Assembly (NCBI GenBank): GCA_910584955.1
Contig: CAJUDC010000025.1
Location: 1-23,657 of the forward strand
Length of the DNA: 23,657 nucleotides
Origin: an uncultured Paraprevotella sp.
GTDB taxonomy: Bacteria > Bacteroidota > Bacteroidia > Bacteroidales > Bacteroidaceae
Reading direction: 5' to 3'
The notes beneath the pieces were generated by a model. The model ran no database searches, had not been told where the DNA came from, and saw nothing but the letters and a program-made list of their open reading frames with translations. Below are positions 15,034-21,414 of the stretch, piece after piece. The position numbers and the translations under genes were made by a program. Position 1 is the first letter of the stretch, and each line of letters begins with the position of its first letter.

Positions 15034-15815
15034 ACGAAGCTGACAAAGAACCCGTGCTCTCTTTCTGGGACCATCTGGACGAGCTTCGGGCCTGCCTCAT
15101 CCGTATGGGGCTGGTGACGCTGGTTTGTGCCTTGGTGGCCTTCCTGTTCAAGGAAGAGATGTTTCGCATCGTATTGGCGCCGCGCGATGCCGGTTTCGTC
15201 ACCTATCGTTGGCTGGATTGTTGCGCCTCGTGGCTGGGGACGGGCATGGGCGATGCGCTCCGTTTCGATGTGCCGCTCATCAACACGGGGCTGGCCCAGC
15301 AGTTCACCATCCACATGAAGACGTCGGTCCATGTGGGGCTGCTCTGCGCTTCTCCCTATCTGCTTTATGTGCTCTTCCGCTTCGTGTCGCCGGCTCTTTA
15401 CAATAGCGAACGGCGCCTGGCGGTGCGCCTGGTGGGGGCGGGCTACGTCATGTTCCTGTTGGGCGCGGCGGTGAGCTACTTCTTGATCTTTCCGCTTACG
15501 TTTCGCTTTCTGGGCACCTATCAGGTGAGCACGGAAGTGAGCAACATCATCACGCTGGAGTCCTATATGGACACCCTGCTGCTGATGAACCTCGCGATGG
15601 GGCTGGTTTTCGAGATTCCTGTGGTGTGCTGGCTGTTGGGACGGTTCGGTTTGCTTTCGGCCTCGCACATGCGCCGTTTCCGCCGCCACGCCGTGGTGGC
15701 GATTCTGGTGGTGGCTGCCATCATCACGCCCACTTCCGATGTATTCACTCTGCTGCTCGTCTCATTCCCCATGTGGACTCTTTACGAACTGAGTATCAGG
15801 ATTATACGTGATTAG
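15030..15815 (+). CDS. tatC: Sec-independent translocase subunit TatC
   Basis: This 261-residue, six-helix membrane protein is the signal-peptide receptor of the Tat system. The N-terminal SFWDHLDELR carries the Glu18 and Arg20 equivalents needed to recognise the twin-arginine motif. SPALYNSERR in the first cytoplasmic loop contains the second conserved Glu, and the last helices end in SFPMWTLYELSI, typical of the family. ATG 15030 overlaps the tatA stop by four bases. The gene ends the run that begins with the polyferredoxin, and a very long hairpin follows at 15872. Base composition here is high in GC (42 of 60 in the line starting at 15421). Confidence 0.96.
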   Translation: MNEADKEPVLSFWDHLDELRACLIRMGLVTLVCALVAFLFKEEMFRIVLAPRDAGFVTYRWLDCCASWLGTGMGDALRFDVPLINTGLAQQFTIHMKTSVHVGLLCASPYLLYVLFRFVSPALYNSERRLAVRLVGAGYVMFLLGAAVSYFLIFPLTFRFLGTYQVSTEVSNIITLESYMDTLLLMNLAMGLVFEIPVVCWLLGRFGLLSASHMRRFRRHAVVAILVVAAIITPTSDVFTLLLVSFPMWTLYELSIRIIRD

Positions 15816-15871
15816 TAAGGCGGATTTATAACTTCCTCATAATGAGGATATAATGTGGTGCGCATCCCGAT

Positions 15872-15940
15872 AAAACGCGGCGAGCACCACGATGAAACGT
15901 GGCGAGCATCGCGTTTTGTCGTGGCGCTCGCCGCGTTTTT
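15872..15940 (+). terminator. Very long GC-rich hairpin ending in T-run after tatC
   Basis: The arm 15872-15899 pairs with 15912-15939 over 28 positions with one A-C mismatch and two G-T wobbles. The outer 14 bases, AAAACGCGGCGAGC, pair perfectly. The loop is 12 bases and a T-run ends at 15940. The left arm is also partly repeated directly: a 22-base unit at 15869 recurs with three changes in its first 20 bases at 15891. Most likely a terminator of the Tat run, though it is longer than usual. Confidence 0.65.
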
Positions 15941-16055
15941 GCGTTGTGTGGATGATGGCGGAAAGCAGGGGCGGACTAGTGGGACGGAGGCTGAAAGAAG
16001 CGTCGAAATGGACAAGGGGACGAGGAGAAAAAGACGTTGTATGCGGATAATTTTG

Positions 16056-16063
16056 TACCTTTG
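16056..16063 (+). promoter_or_regulatory. -7 box of the promoter for the FKBP gene
   Basis: TACCTTTG matches TANNTTTG exactly. No TTTG lies at the right distance upstream. The predicted start near 16070 leaves a leader of about 14 bases before ATG 16084. Apart from this box and the hairpin at 15872, the 268 bases between tatC and this gene hold nothing I recognise. Confidence 0.5.
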
Positions 16064-16083
16064 CAGAAACATGCGGATACGTT

Positions 16084-16482
16084 ATGGCCAATAAGGAATA
16101 CATTAGGAAAAACAAAGAATGGCTGGCCGGAAAGGCCGGCGAAGACGGCGTGCAGGTGCTCGCCGGGGGCGTGTGTTATAAGGTGCTGGCGTCGGGTGCC
16201 GAGGGCGGTGCCCGCCCATCGGCGCGCAGCATCGTTACGGTGCACTACACCGGTCGCACGATAGACGGGCGCCAGTTTGACAGCAGTCGGGGCGGCTGTC
16301 CGCCCGCTCTGCGCCTGACCGACCTGATCGACGGTTGGCAGGTGGCCCTGCAACAGATGCGTGTGGGCGACAAGTGGGAGATTTACATCCCCGCCGAGAT
16401 GGGCTATGGGCGCTTTTCGCAGCCCGGCATTCCCGGTGGTTCGGTGTTGGTGTTCGAGATCGAACTCCTGGGTGTGGCCTGA
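16084..16482 (+). CDS. FKBP-type peptidyl-prolyl cis-trans isomerase
   Basis: This 132-residue protein is a single FKBP domain preceded by about 25 charged residues. The active-site segments are present: VHYTGRTIDGRQFDSS, DLIDGWQVALQQMRVGDKWEIYIP, EMGYG, and the closing GGSVLVFEIELLGV. It catalyses proline isomerisation during folding. No signal peptide or lipobox is visible, so it should be cytoplasmic, unlike many FKBPs of this phylum that are exported. It lies downstream of tatC on the same strand but behind a hairpin and with its own -7 box, so a link to Tat substrate folding is only a thought. GC content is very high (43 of 60 in the line starting 16201). Confidence 0.92.
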   Translation: MANKEYIRKNKEWLAGKAGEDGVQVLAGGVCYKVLASGAEGGARPSARSIVTVHYTGRTIDGRQFDSSRGGCPPALRLTDLIDGWQVALQQMRVGDKWEIYIPAEMGYGRFSQPGIPGGSVLVFEIELLGVA

Positions 16483-16486
16483 GCCG

Positions 16487-16523
16487 AGCCGGTCGCCTCC
16501 CGCTACGGGAGCGCCTGCCGGCT
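16487..16523. terminator. Two-part hairpin between convergent genes
   Basis: An inner stem CTCCCG (16497-16502) / CGGGAG (16506-16511) with a 3-base loop sits inside an outer stem AGCCGG (16487-16492) / CCGGCT (16518-16523), with unpaired bases between. It lies where the FKBP gene and the minus-strand unit meet, and the TAG stop of the minus-strand gene forms the loop. No T-run is present on either side, so termination is only suggested. Confidence 0.4.
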
Positions 16524-16913
16524 GGCGTCGCGCAGCGCCATCACATCGTAGAATGTGTTCAGCAGGGCCACGACGCCGAATCCCATGCCCACCGACAGCA
16601 GGCAGAGCACGACGTAGCGCAGTGTCTTTGCCCCTACGACGAGCAGCAGCGGCGAGAGGTTTGTCGACAGCTCAAGCGCCTGATCGGGCAGTGCGGTAAT
16701 GAGGCCGAAACACACCGCTCCCGCCACCAGTCCGCTCGCAAAGGCACCCAGTAGGGCATATTTATAGCGGCGCAGTTGCGCGTCTTGCCGCCGTTTCACA
16801 TATTCCACGGCGTCGAGCCTCCGGTTGAGCGCGGCCATGAAGTCCGTTTCGCCTCCCGTGTCGGGTCGGAATTCCTGGAAGATTTCTTCTATTCTCTTGT
16901 CCGTATCCATCAT
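16503..16913 (-). CDS. Small two-helix membrane protein after the sigma factor, possible anti-sigma regulator
   Basis: From ATG 16913 this is a 136-residue protein. About 60 charged residues at the N-terminus (RIEEIFQEF, then ALNRRLDAVEYVKRR) would face the cytoplasm, followed by two hydrophobic segments near residues 62-85 and 95-120. Its start overlaps the stop of the ECF sigma gene (ATGA on the minus strand), so the two are translationally coupled. That position, together with a cytoplasmic head and a membrane anchor, is how anti-sigma factors are arranged. The head does not show a recognisable zinc anti-sigma (HxxxCxxC) motif, so the role is inference from context. The frame is open further upstream, but that extension would lie inside the sigma gene. 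Confidence 0.7.
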   Translation of the reverse strand: MMDTDKRIEEIFQEFRPDTGGETDFMAALNRRLDAVEYVKRRQDAQLRRYKYALLGAFASGLVAGAVCFGLITALPDQALELSTNLSPLLLVVGAKTLRYVVLCLLSVGMGFGVVALLNTFYDVMALRDASRQALP

Positions 16914-17389
16914 AGTCTTATTCGTTTTTTTAGTTGTTCGCGGCCCCGCTGGAGCTGTTTTTTCACGGCGTCGTCGTTGCACGAGATGATTTGGCCGATC
17001 TCCTTCACGCTATATCCTTTCAGGTAGAAGAGCAGCAGTGCCGTCCGCTCCTTGGGCGGCAGCTCGTCCAGAGCGGCATACAGCTCCTGATAGTCGAAGC
17101 TCCGGTCGGCTGCATACGAGGCGTCGGGTTGCTGTAGGCATTCGTCGAGCGAGGCCGTGGGGCGCGTGCTGCGCCGGTGGTCGATGAACGTGTTGTAGGC
17201 GATGCGGTAGACCCACGCCGCGAACTTGCCGCTCTCCTGATAACCGCTCGACGAGAGGTAGGCTTTGACCAGCGCCTCCTGCGCAATGTCGTCGGCCTCC
17301 TGCCGGTTGCCGCAGCAGAGGGCGAGCAGGAATCGCCTTAACTGTTCCTGCTCGCTGCGCACAAAGGCGGTGAATGTTTCTCTATTCAT
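16910..17389 (-). CDS. ECF-type RNA polymerase sigma factor
   Basis: This 159-residue protein is a complete ECF sigma factor. Region 2 contains QEADDIAQEALVKAYL and FAAWVYRIAYNTFIDHRRS (core binding and -10 recognition). Region 4 contains LDELPPKERTALLLFYLKGYSVKEIGQI, then DDAVKKQLQRGREQLKKR, a helix-turn-helix for the upstream promoter box. Its start overlaps the end of the DUF6249-like gene by eight bases and its stop overlaps the start of the membrane-protein gene, so the three form one tight minus-strand unit. The target genes are unknown. No extra C-terminal domain is present. Confidence 0.93.
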   Translation of the reverse strand: MNRETFTAFVRSEQEQLRRFLLALCCGNRQEADDIAQEALVKAYLSSSGYQESGKFAAWVYRIAYNTFIDHRRSTRPTASLDECLQQPDASYAADRSFDYQELYAALDELPPKERTALLLFYLKGYSVKEIGQIISCNDDAVKKQLQRGREQLKKRIRL

Positions 17390-17846
17390 TGTCGGGCCGG
17401 GCTGCTTCTTCCATTTGCCGTTCCTCGGCCTTCAGCTCCTTGGCCAGCATCTTTTTGCTGACGATATAGGAGAAGAGGTAGGCTCCGCCGACAAAAAGTG
17501 ATAAGATGCCTATCAGATAACAAGAGTTTAGCGACGGAAGAAAAGTTTTTTTGAAGTATTCGAGCCACAAACTGTAGATCAGAAAGGCGATACCTCCTGC
17601 CGTCATGACGCACCCGACGGTGAGTTTCTTGATCAGTCCTTGCTTCAATGTTTGGCTCGGTGGATTCATTTTCTTGAAAAAGTCCTCGATGTCAATAGTA
17701 GAGTTTTTTTCGATAGCGGCGAGAATGATTTCCGTTTGTCGGTTGGTCTGGTTCGTTTTGTAGCGTGTGGTGAACCACACAATCATGATTGGTAATACCA
17801 CACAAGTTGTGAAGACGATGCTGAATGCAAAAATAAAATCTTCCAT
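17382..17846 (-). CDS. DUF6249-like membrane protein preceding the sigma factor
   Basis: From ATG 17846 this is a 154-residue protein with an N-terminal membrane helix (FIFAFSIVFTTCVVLPIMIVW), a central charged part (NRQTEIILAAIEKNSTIDIE) and two further helices near residues 75-95 and 105-128. A charged tail (AKELKAEERQMEE) ends the protein. The layout and its place in front of an ECF sigma gene match the DUF6249-type proteins common in this phylum; no function is established. It overlaps the sigma gene by eight bases. Its GC content is clearly lower than that of the two genes after it (27 of 60 in the line at 17701). The frame extends upstream to 17921, but that would add a basic segment lacking family character. 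Confidence 0.75.
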   Translation of the reverse strand: MEDFIFAFSIVFTTCVVLPIMIVWFTTRYKTNQTNRQTEIILAAIEKNSTIDIEDFFKKMNPPSQTLKQGLIKKLTVGCVMTAGGIAFLIYSLWLEYFKKTFLPSLNSCYLIGILSLFVGGAYLFSYIVSKKMLAKELKAEERQMEEAARPDNE

Positions 17847-18028
17847 AGTTTTTCTTATTTTATCAGTTATACATATTGTTTTTCTGAGCTTGCTCGATGA
17901 TATAACGTACCGTGCGGGCAAAAGGTGACGTGGGGGACGGATTTTTTTTCACGGAGCGCTTTTTCGGTCGTCCGTAAAAGAAAAGGAGAGGCTTCCGACC
18001 TGTACCTTGCAAAATTCCGCTGCAAATA
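17847..18028. other. Divergent intergenic region, upstream of the sigma unit
   Basis: I see no gene, RNA or clear TANNTTTG box on the minus strand that would drive the DUF6249/sigma unit. A T-run followed by CGGAGCG lies near 17942-17960 but forms no convincing stem. A sigma unit that controls its own promoter could use a different sequence, which would explain the missing box. Confidence 0.4.
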
Positions 18029-18060
18029 TTTCCGAATCTCCCGGGAATGCGGTAGCTTTG
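18029..18060 (+). promoter_or_regulatory. Promoter for the GNAT/beta-lactamase unit
   Basis: TTTC at 18029-18032 and TAGCTTTG at 18053-18060 are 20 bases apart; the -7 box is an exact match and the -33 has one mismatch. The expected start near 18067 leaves a leader of about 46 bases. Confidence 0.6.
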
Positions 18061-18112
18061 TTCCTGCGTTCGGAGCCGGTGGTATGCGGAACGTATGTAA
18101 ACAGGAACAGCT

Positions 18113-18673
18113 ATGAATGAACAGTTTGAGACGGCGCGGTTGATACTGCGCCCGTGGAAAGAAGCGGATGCGGCGGCATTGTATCGTTATGCCAAAGACC
18201 CGGCGGTGGGGCCGGCGGCCGGGTGGCCGCCTCATACGTCCCCGGAGGAAAGTCTGGAGATTATCCGTACTGTTTTCGCGGCGCCGGAGACGTATGCCGT
18301 GGTGTGGAAGGAATCGGGAGAGCCTGTGGGATGTTGCGGATTGCTGTTGCCCGGCAATACCCATCTGGGGGAGCAGAAAAGCCGCGAGGCGGAAGTGGGA
18401 TACTGGATAGGAGTTCCCTATTGGGGCTGTGGGCTGGCGTGCGAGTCGGTAGACAGACTTGTCAGGCATGCCTTTGAAGACTTGGACTTGTCGGTTGTCT
18501 GGCTTGTACATTATGACGGCAACCGCCGGTCGCGTCGGGTGGCCGAGAAGTGCGGCTTCGTCTGGCACCACGCGGAACCGGACAAACCCACACCGCTGGG
18601 CGACAGGCGCACGGAGCATTTCATGTGTTTGCGCCGCGAGGATCAGGATGTTTCATCGGGTAGATCGCATTGA
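18113..18673 (+). CDS. GNAT-family N-acetyltransferase, RimJ/RimL-like
   Basis: This 186-residue protein has the GNAT acetyltransferase layout: the N-terminal FETARLILRPWKEADA, the central strand EVGYWIGVPYWGCGLACE that forms the acetyl-CoA loop, and NRRSRRVAEKCGF near the end. This arrangement is typical of the RimJ/RimL subgroup, which acetylates protein N-termini or small amines. The actual acceptor cannot be told. ATG 18113 follows ACAGGAA. The beta-lactamase gene begins 3 bases after its stop, so both probably come from the promoter at 18029. Co-transcription with a beta-lactamase could hint at a role in drug tolerance, but nothing in the sequence proves that. Confidence 0.85.
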   Translation: MNEQFETARLILRPWKEADAAALYRYAKDPAVGPAAGWPPHTSPEESLEIIRTVFAAPETYAVVWKESGEPVGCCGLLLPGNTHLGEQKSREAEVGYWIGVPYWGCGLACESVDRLVRHAFEDLDLSVVWLVHYDGNRRSRRVAEKCGFVWHHAEPDKPTPLGDRRTEHFMCLRREDQDVSSGRSH

Positions 18674-18676
18674 GGT

Positions 18677-19573
18677 ATGGTAACTCTAGCAAAATACGGC
18701 AGATACGGATTGGCGCTGGGAGTGTTCCTGGCCGGACTGCACGTGCAGGCACAGTCGTTGCAGGCCGATCTGGAAGCCTATGTCCGGTCGTGCAAGGCGG
18801 AGATAGGGGTAGCCGTCATCACAGACCGGGGGGATACGGTTTGTGTGAACAACGAACGGCCTTATCCGATGAACAGTGTGCTGAAACTGTACCAGGCCGT
18901 GGCGGTGGCCGACGCCCTGCAACGGCAGGGGCTTCCGCTCGACACGGTGATTGTGATCGGACGGGGCGACCTGCATCCCGAGACGTACAGTCCGATGCGC
19001 GACGAACGGACCTCCGACACGATGCGGATTTCGGTGGCCGAGTTGTTGCGCTACGCCCTGCAACAGAGCGACAATAACGCCTGCGATGTGCTGTTTGAGC
19101 GGATTGTCGGTTTGCGGGATGCCGAAGCCTGCGTCCGGGCACTGGGCGTGGATCATTTTGCCATTCGGGCTACCGAGAAAGATATGTTCGAAGATCACGG
19201 AAAGACACAGGACAACTGGAACCGTCCTTTGTCGGCCGCCGTCCTGATCGACCGGCTTTTTACCCGCCGGCTGTATGCACCGGTCTATCAGGAATTCCTG
19301 AAAGAGACATTAGTGGCCTGCCGGACGGGACAGAACCGGCTGGCCAAACCGCTTACGGGACGGGGCGTCGTGATCGGGCATAAAACCGGAGCCGGTTTTA
19401 CCACTCCCGACGGCTATCCGTCGGGTATCAACGATGTGGGTTTTGTCCGGTTGCCCGACGGGCGCCACTATGCGATAGCCGTATTCGTGCGGTCTTCGCA
19501 ATGCGATAGGACGGCTACCGAACAGATGATAGCCGATGTGTCGGAGAGAGTATATAAATATGTAGTAAAATAA
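18677..19573 (+). CDS. Class A beta-lactamase, subclass A2-like (Bacteroidales type)
   Basis: This 298-residue protein has a signal peptide ending near VQAQS (about residue 26) and the motifs of an active serine beta-lactamase: Ser67-Val-Leu-Lys70 (SxxK), Ser131-Asp-Asn133 (SDN) and Lys236-Thr-Gly238 (KTG). Glu167 in TEKDM fits the general base Glu166. The residue aligned with Asn170 appears to be Phe171; replacement there is also known in PER-type enzymes. The segments LHPETYSPMRD and LPDGRHYAIAVFV resemble the A2 group that includes CfxA, CepA and PER. It should act in the periplasm on penicillins or cephalosporins. GAGGT precedes ATG 18677, 3 bases after the GNAT gene. No resistance transposon genes flank it. 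Confidence 0.9.
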   Translation: MVTLAKYGRYGLALGVFLAGLHVQAQSLQADLEAYVRSCKAEIGVAVITDRGDTVCVNNERPYPMNSVLKLYQAVAVADALQRQGLPLDTVIVIGRGDLHPETYSPMRDERTSDTMRISVAELLRYALQQSDNNACDVLFERIVGLRDAEACVRALGVDHFAIRATEKDMFEDHGKTQDNWNRPLSAAVLIDRLFTRRLYAPVYQEFLKETLVACRTGQNRLAKPLTGRGVVIGHKTGAGFTTPDGYPSGINDVGFVRLPDGRHYAIAVFVRSSQCDRTATEQMIADVSERVYKYVVK

Positions 19574-19586
19574 ATTCGATAAAGAG

Positions 19587-20003
19587 ATGGAAATAAATAG
19601 AGCATGTACACCGGAGAATATTACGTCGCTGGACAAGGATGAGATTTTTGTATTCGGGAGCAATCTGGCCGGCTGCTATGCCGGAGGAGCCGCGCGGGTG
19701 GCTTACGAACGTTTTGGCGCCGTGTGGGGGCAAGGTGTGGGCATACAGGGACAGTCGTATGCCATTCCCACGATGCAGGGCGGCGTGGAAACCATCAAAC
19801 CTTATGTGGATGACTTTATAGCGTTGGCGCGGGAATGGGATCAGAACACCTTCTACGTCACCCGCATCGGTTGCGGTATCGCCGGTTTTACCGACGAAGA
19901 GATTGCACCGCTTTTTGCCGAGGCGCTTGAGTTGTATAACGTCCGGCTTCCCGAATCATTCGTACGCGTGCTCCTTTCCGCCGCCGGTCGGAAGGATGAA
20001 TAG
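19587..20003 (+). CDS. Macro-domain-like protein (A1S_2505 type)
   Basis: This 138-residue protein contains IFVFGSNLAGCYAGGAARVAYERFGA near the N-terminus, then YAIPTM and TFYVTRIGCGIAGFTDEEIAPLF. These match the small family annotated as A1S_2505 phage-related or macro-like proteins, in which the first motif usually reads FGSN-LAG-RHGAGAA. Here the His-containing part is replaced by CYAGG, so any activity that depends on that His may be altered. Function in the family is not established; ADP-ribose or nucleotide binding is suggested by similarity to macro domains. It starts 13 bases after the beta-lactamase and ends shortly before the exonuclease gene, so it is probably in the same transcript. 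It has no signal peptide. Confidence 0.75.
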   Translation: MEINRACTPENITSLDKDEIFVFGSNLAGCYAGGAARVAYERFGAVWGQGVGIQGQSYAIPTMQGGVETIKPYVDDFIALAREWDQNTFYVTRIGCGIAGFTDEEIAPLFAEALELYNVRLPESFVRVLLSAAGRKDE

Positions 20004-20041
20004 CGGTGGAAACAGATGCGGATAAACGAAAGGCGCGGACG

Positions 20042-20533
20042 ATGGATAGCTTTGTAGCCATAGATTTTGAGACGGCCAACAACGAGCGGACCAGTGTGTG
20101 CAGTGTGGGCGTGGTGATAGTACGCGACGGTGTGGTCGTCGATACGTTCTATTCGCTCATACAGCCCGAACCGAATTATTATCATTACGTGTGCACGCGG
20201 GTGCACGGCCTGACGCGTCGCGATACGGACGGAGCGCCTTTGTTTCCGGCTGTATGGGCGGCGATAGCGCTGATGATAGACGGCCTGCCGCTCGTGGCCC
20301 ACAACAAAGCTTTCGATGAAGGTTGCCTGAAAGCTGCGTTCCGTTGCTATCGGATGGACTATCCCGATTATGAGTTTCACTGTACGTATGCGGCTTCGCG
20401 CAGGGCCTTTCCGCGTGCCGAGAACCATCGGTTGCACACCGTTGCAGCCCTGTGCGGTTATCGGTTGGAGCATCATCATCATGCGCTGGCGGATGCCGAA
20501 GCCTGTGCGTGGATAGCCCGTGCGATTTTATGA
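20042..20533 (+). CDS. DnaQ-type 3'-5' exonuclease (DEDDh)
   Basis: This 163-residue protein is a stand-alone DEDDh exonuclease domain. FVAIDFETAN gives the first Asp-Glu pair, PLVAHNKAFDEG the second Asp, and HHHHALADAEACA the closing His and Asp. Such proteins remove nucleotides from 3' ends of DNA or RNA, and in DNA polymerase III the epsilon subunit proofreads. No polymerase-binding tail is visible, so it is probably not the main epsilon subunit. ATG 20042 puts the first strand right after the start as in relatives, while an in-frame GTG at 20006 with AAGGA upstream would add 12 residues. It follows the macro-like gene by 38 bases (2 from the GTG). Confidence 0.85.
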   Translation: MDSFVAIDFETANNERTSVCSVGVVIVRDGVVVDTFYSLIQPEPNYYHYVCTRVHGLTRRDTDGAPLFPAVWAAIALMIDGLPLVAHNKAFDEGCLKAAFRCYRMDYPDYEFHCTYAASRRAFPRAENHRLHTVAALCGYRLEHHHHALADAEACAWIARAIL

Positions 20534-20640
20534 ATCGACACCGGTCGTATGGTACGTAGCTATCCGATGGAGAGGCGAGGGATCCGCCCGACCGGGAACG
20601 GAGATAAATGTAATCTCAATAATGTAAACAGAAGAAAATC

Positions 20641-21201
20641 ATGAAAAAGGAGATAGAAAAAATGCGTAGTGCCGAACTGTATTATTATTCGGATGAGGAA
20701 GTGCTGGTGAGCGCGAAACATGCTGCGGACGTATGCGCCCGGTTGCGCACAATGAGTGTATGCGACGAGGCATACAGGGCGACGATTGAGGATTTGATAC
20801 CCGGTGTGCCGAAGAGTGTTACGGTATGTCCTCCTTTTCATTGCGACCACGGTTCCGGTATTGTACTGGGCGAGCATGTTTTTATCAATTGCAATTGCGT
20901 GTTTTTGGACGCCGGTTACATCCGTATCGGCAGGCATACGTTGATTGGTCCGAACTGCCAGTTCTACACCTCGCAGCATCCGATGGATCATGTGGAGCGG
21001 CGGGAAGAGAAGGAAACCGCATATCCGATCACGATCGGTGAGGACTGCTGGCTGGGTGGCAACGTTACCGTTTGTCCGGGAGTGACGATCGGCGACCGCT
21101 GTATCATTGCGGCAGGTAGCGTTGTCGTACACGATATTCCCGCCGATTCTATGGCCGCAGGCTGTCCGGCGGTTGTCAAAAAAAATAGGACTGAGAAGTA
21201 G
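20641..21201 (+). CDS. Hexapeptide-repeat sugar O-acetyltransferase (maltose/NodL type)
   Basis: This 186-residue protein is a left-handed beta-helix acetyltransferase. An N-terminal helical region with AELYYYSDEEV is followed by hexapeptide repeats (GIVLGEHVFINCNCVFLD, YIRIGRHTLIGPNC). The catalytic His lies in YTSQHPMD, and the closing part reads GGNVTVCPGVTIGD and AGSVVVHDIPADSMAAGCPA. It is expected to act as a trimer, moving acetyl from acetyl-CoA to a sugar hydroxyl, as in maltose or galactoside acetyltransferases; the acceptor is not predictable. It lies 107 bases after the exonuclease gene. I find no clear promoter in that gap, so it may be part of the same unit or have a weak start. 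Confidence 0.9.
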   Translation: MKKEIEKMRSAELYYYSDEEVLVSAKHAADVCARLRTMSVCDEAYRATIEDLIPGVPKSVTVCPPFHCDHGSGIVLGEHVFINCNCVFLDAGYIRIGRHTLIGPNCQFYTSQHPMDHVERREEKETAYPITIGEDCWLGGNVTVCPGVTIGDRCIIAAGSVVVHDIPADSMAAGCPAVVKKNRTEK

Positions 21202-21257
21202 GGTATTTTATTCAGAATGAAGGAATAATGGAAGCTGAAACGCTGTTTTTCGCTTCG

Positions 21258-21312
21258 TGAGAATCGCGTATTTTTGTATAATCGGACAACGGGCGGAAAT
21301 ACGCGATTCTCA
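21258..21312. repeat. Perfect 16-bp inverted repeat in a convergent intergenic region
   Basis: TGAGAATCGCGTATTT at 21258-21273 is repeated exactly as its complement at 21297-21312, with 23 bases between. It lies between the ends of two convergent genes, so a bidirectional terminator is the simplest reading, but no T-run follows either arm. The left arm also overlaps TATTTTTG (21269-21276), a match to the -7 box. The rest of 21202-21414 holds nothing I recognise. Confidence 0.6.
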
Positions 21313-21414
21313 TTGCATGCGACCGTAGGCTGCTTACCTTTTTCCGACGGTAGCATCGTAAGATGCGCAGGTATGATGTTTTGAGGGGCGGAGATCGGCG
21401 GAGAGAGGGATGCG

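Noticed and set aside
15869..15912. Short direct repeat considered as a CRISPR array
   Set aside because: Only two adjacent units without spacers, both part of one hairpin, and no cas genes nearby.
16084..16482. FKBP as the last gene of the Tat run
   Set aside because: It is separated from tatC by 268 bases containing a long hairpin and a fresh -7 box, and it has no export signal.
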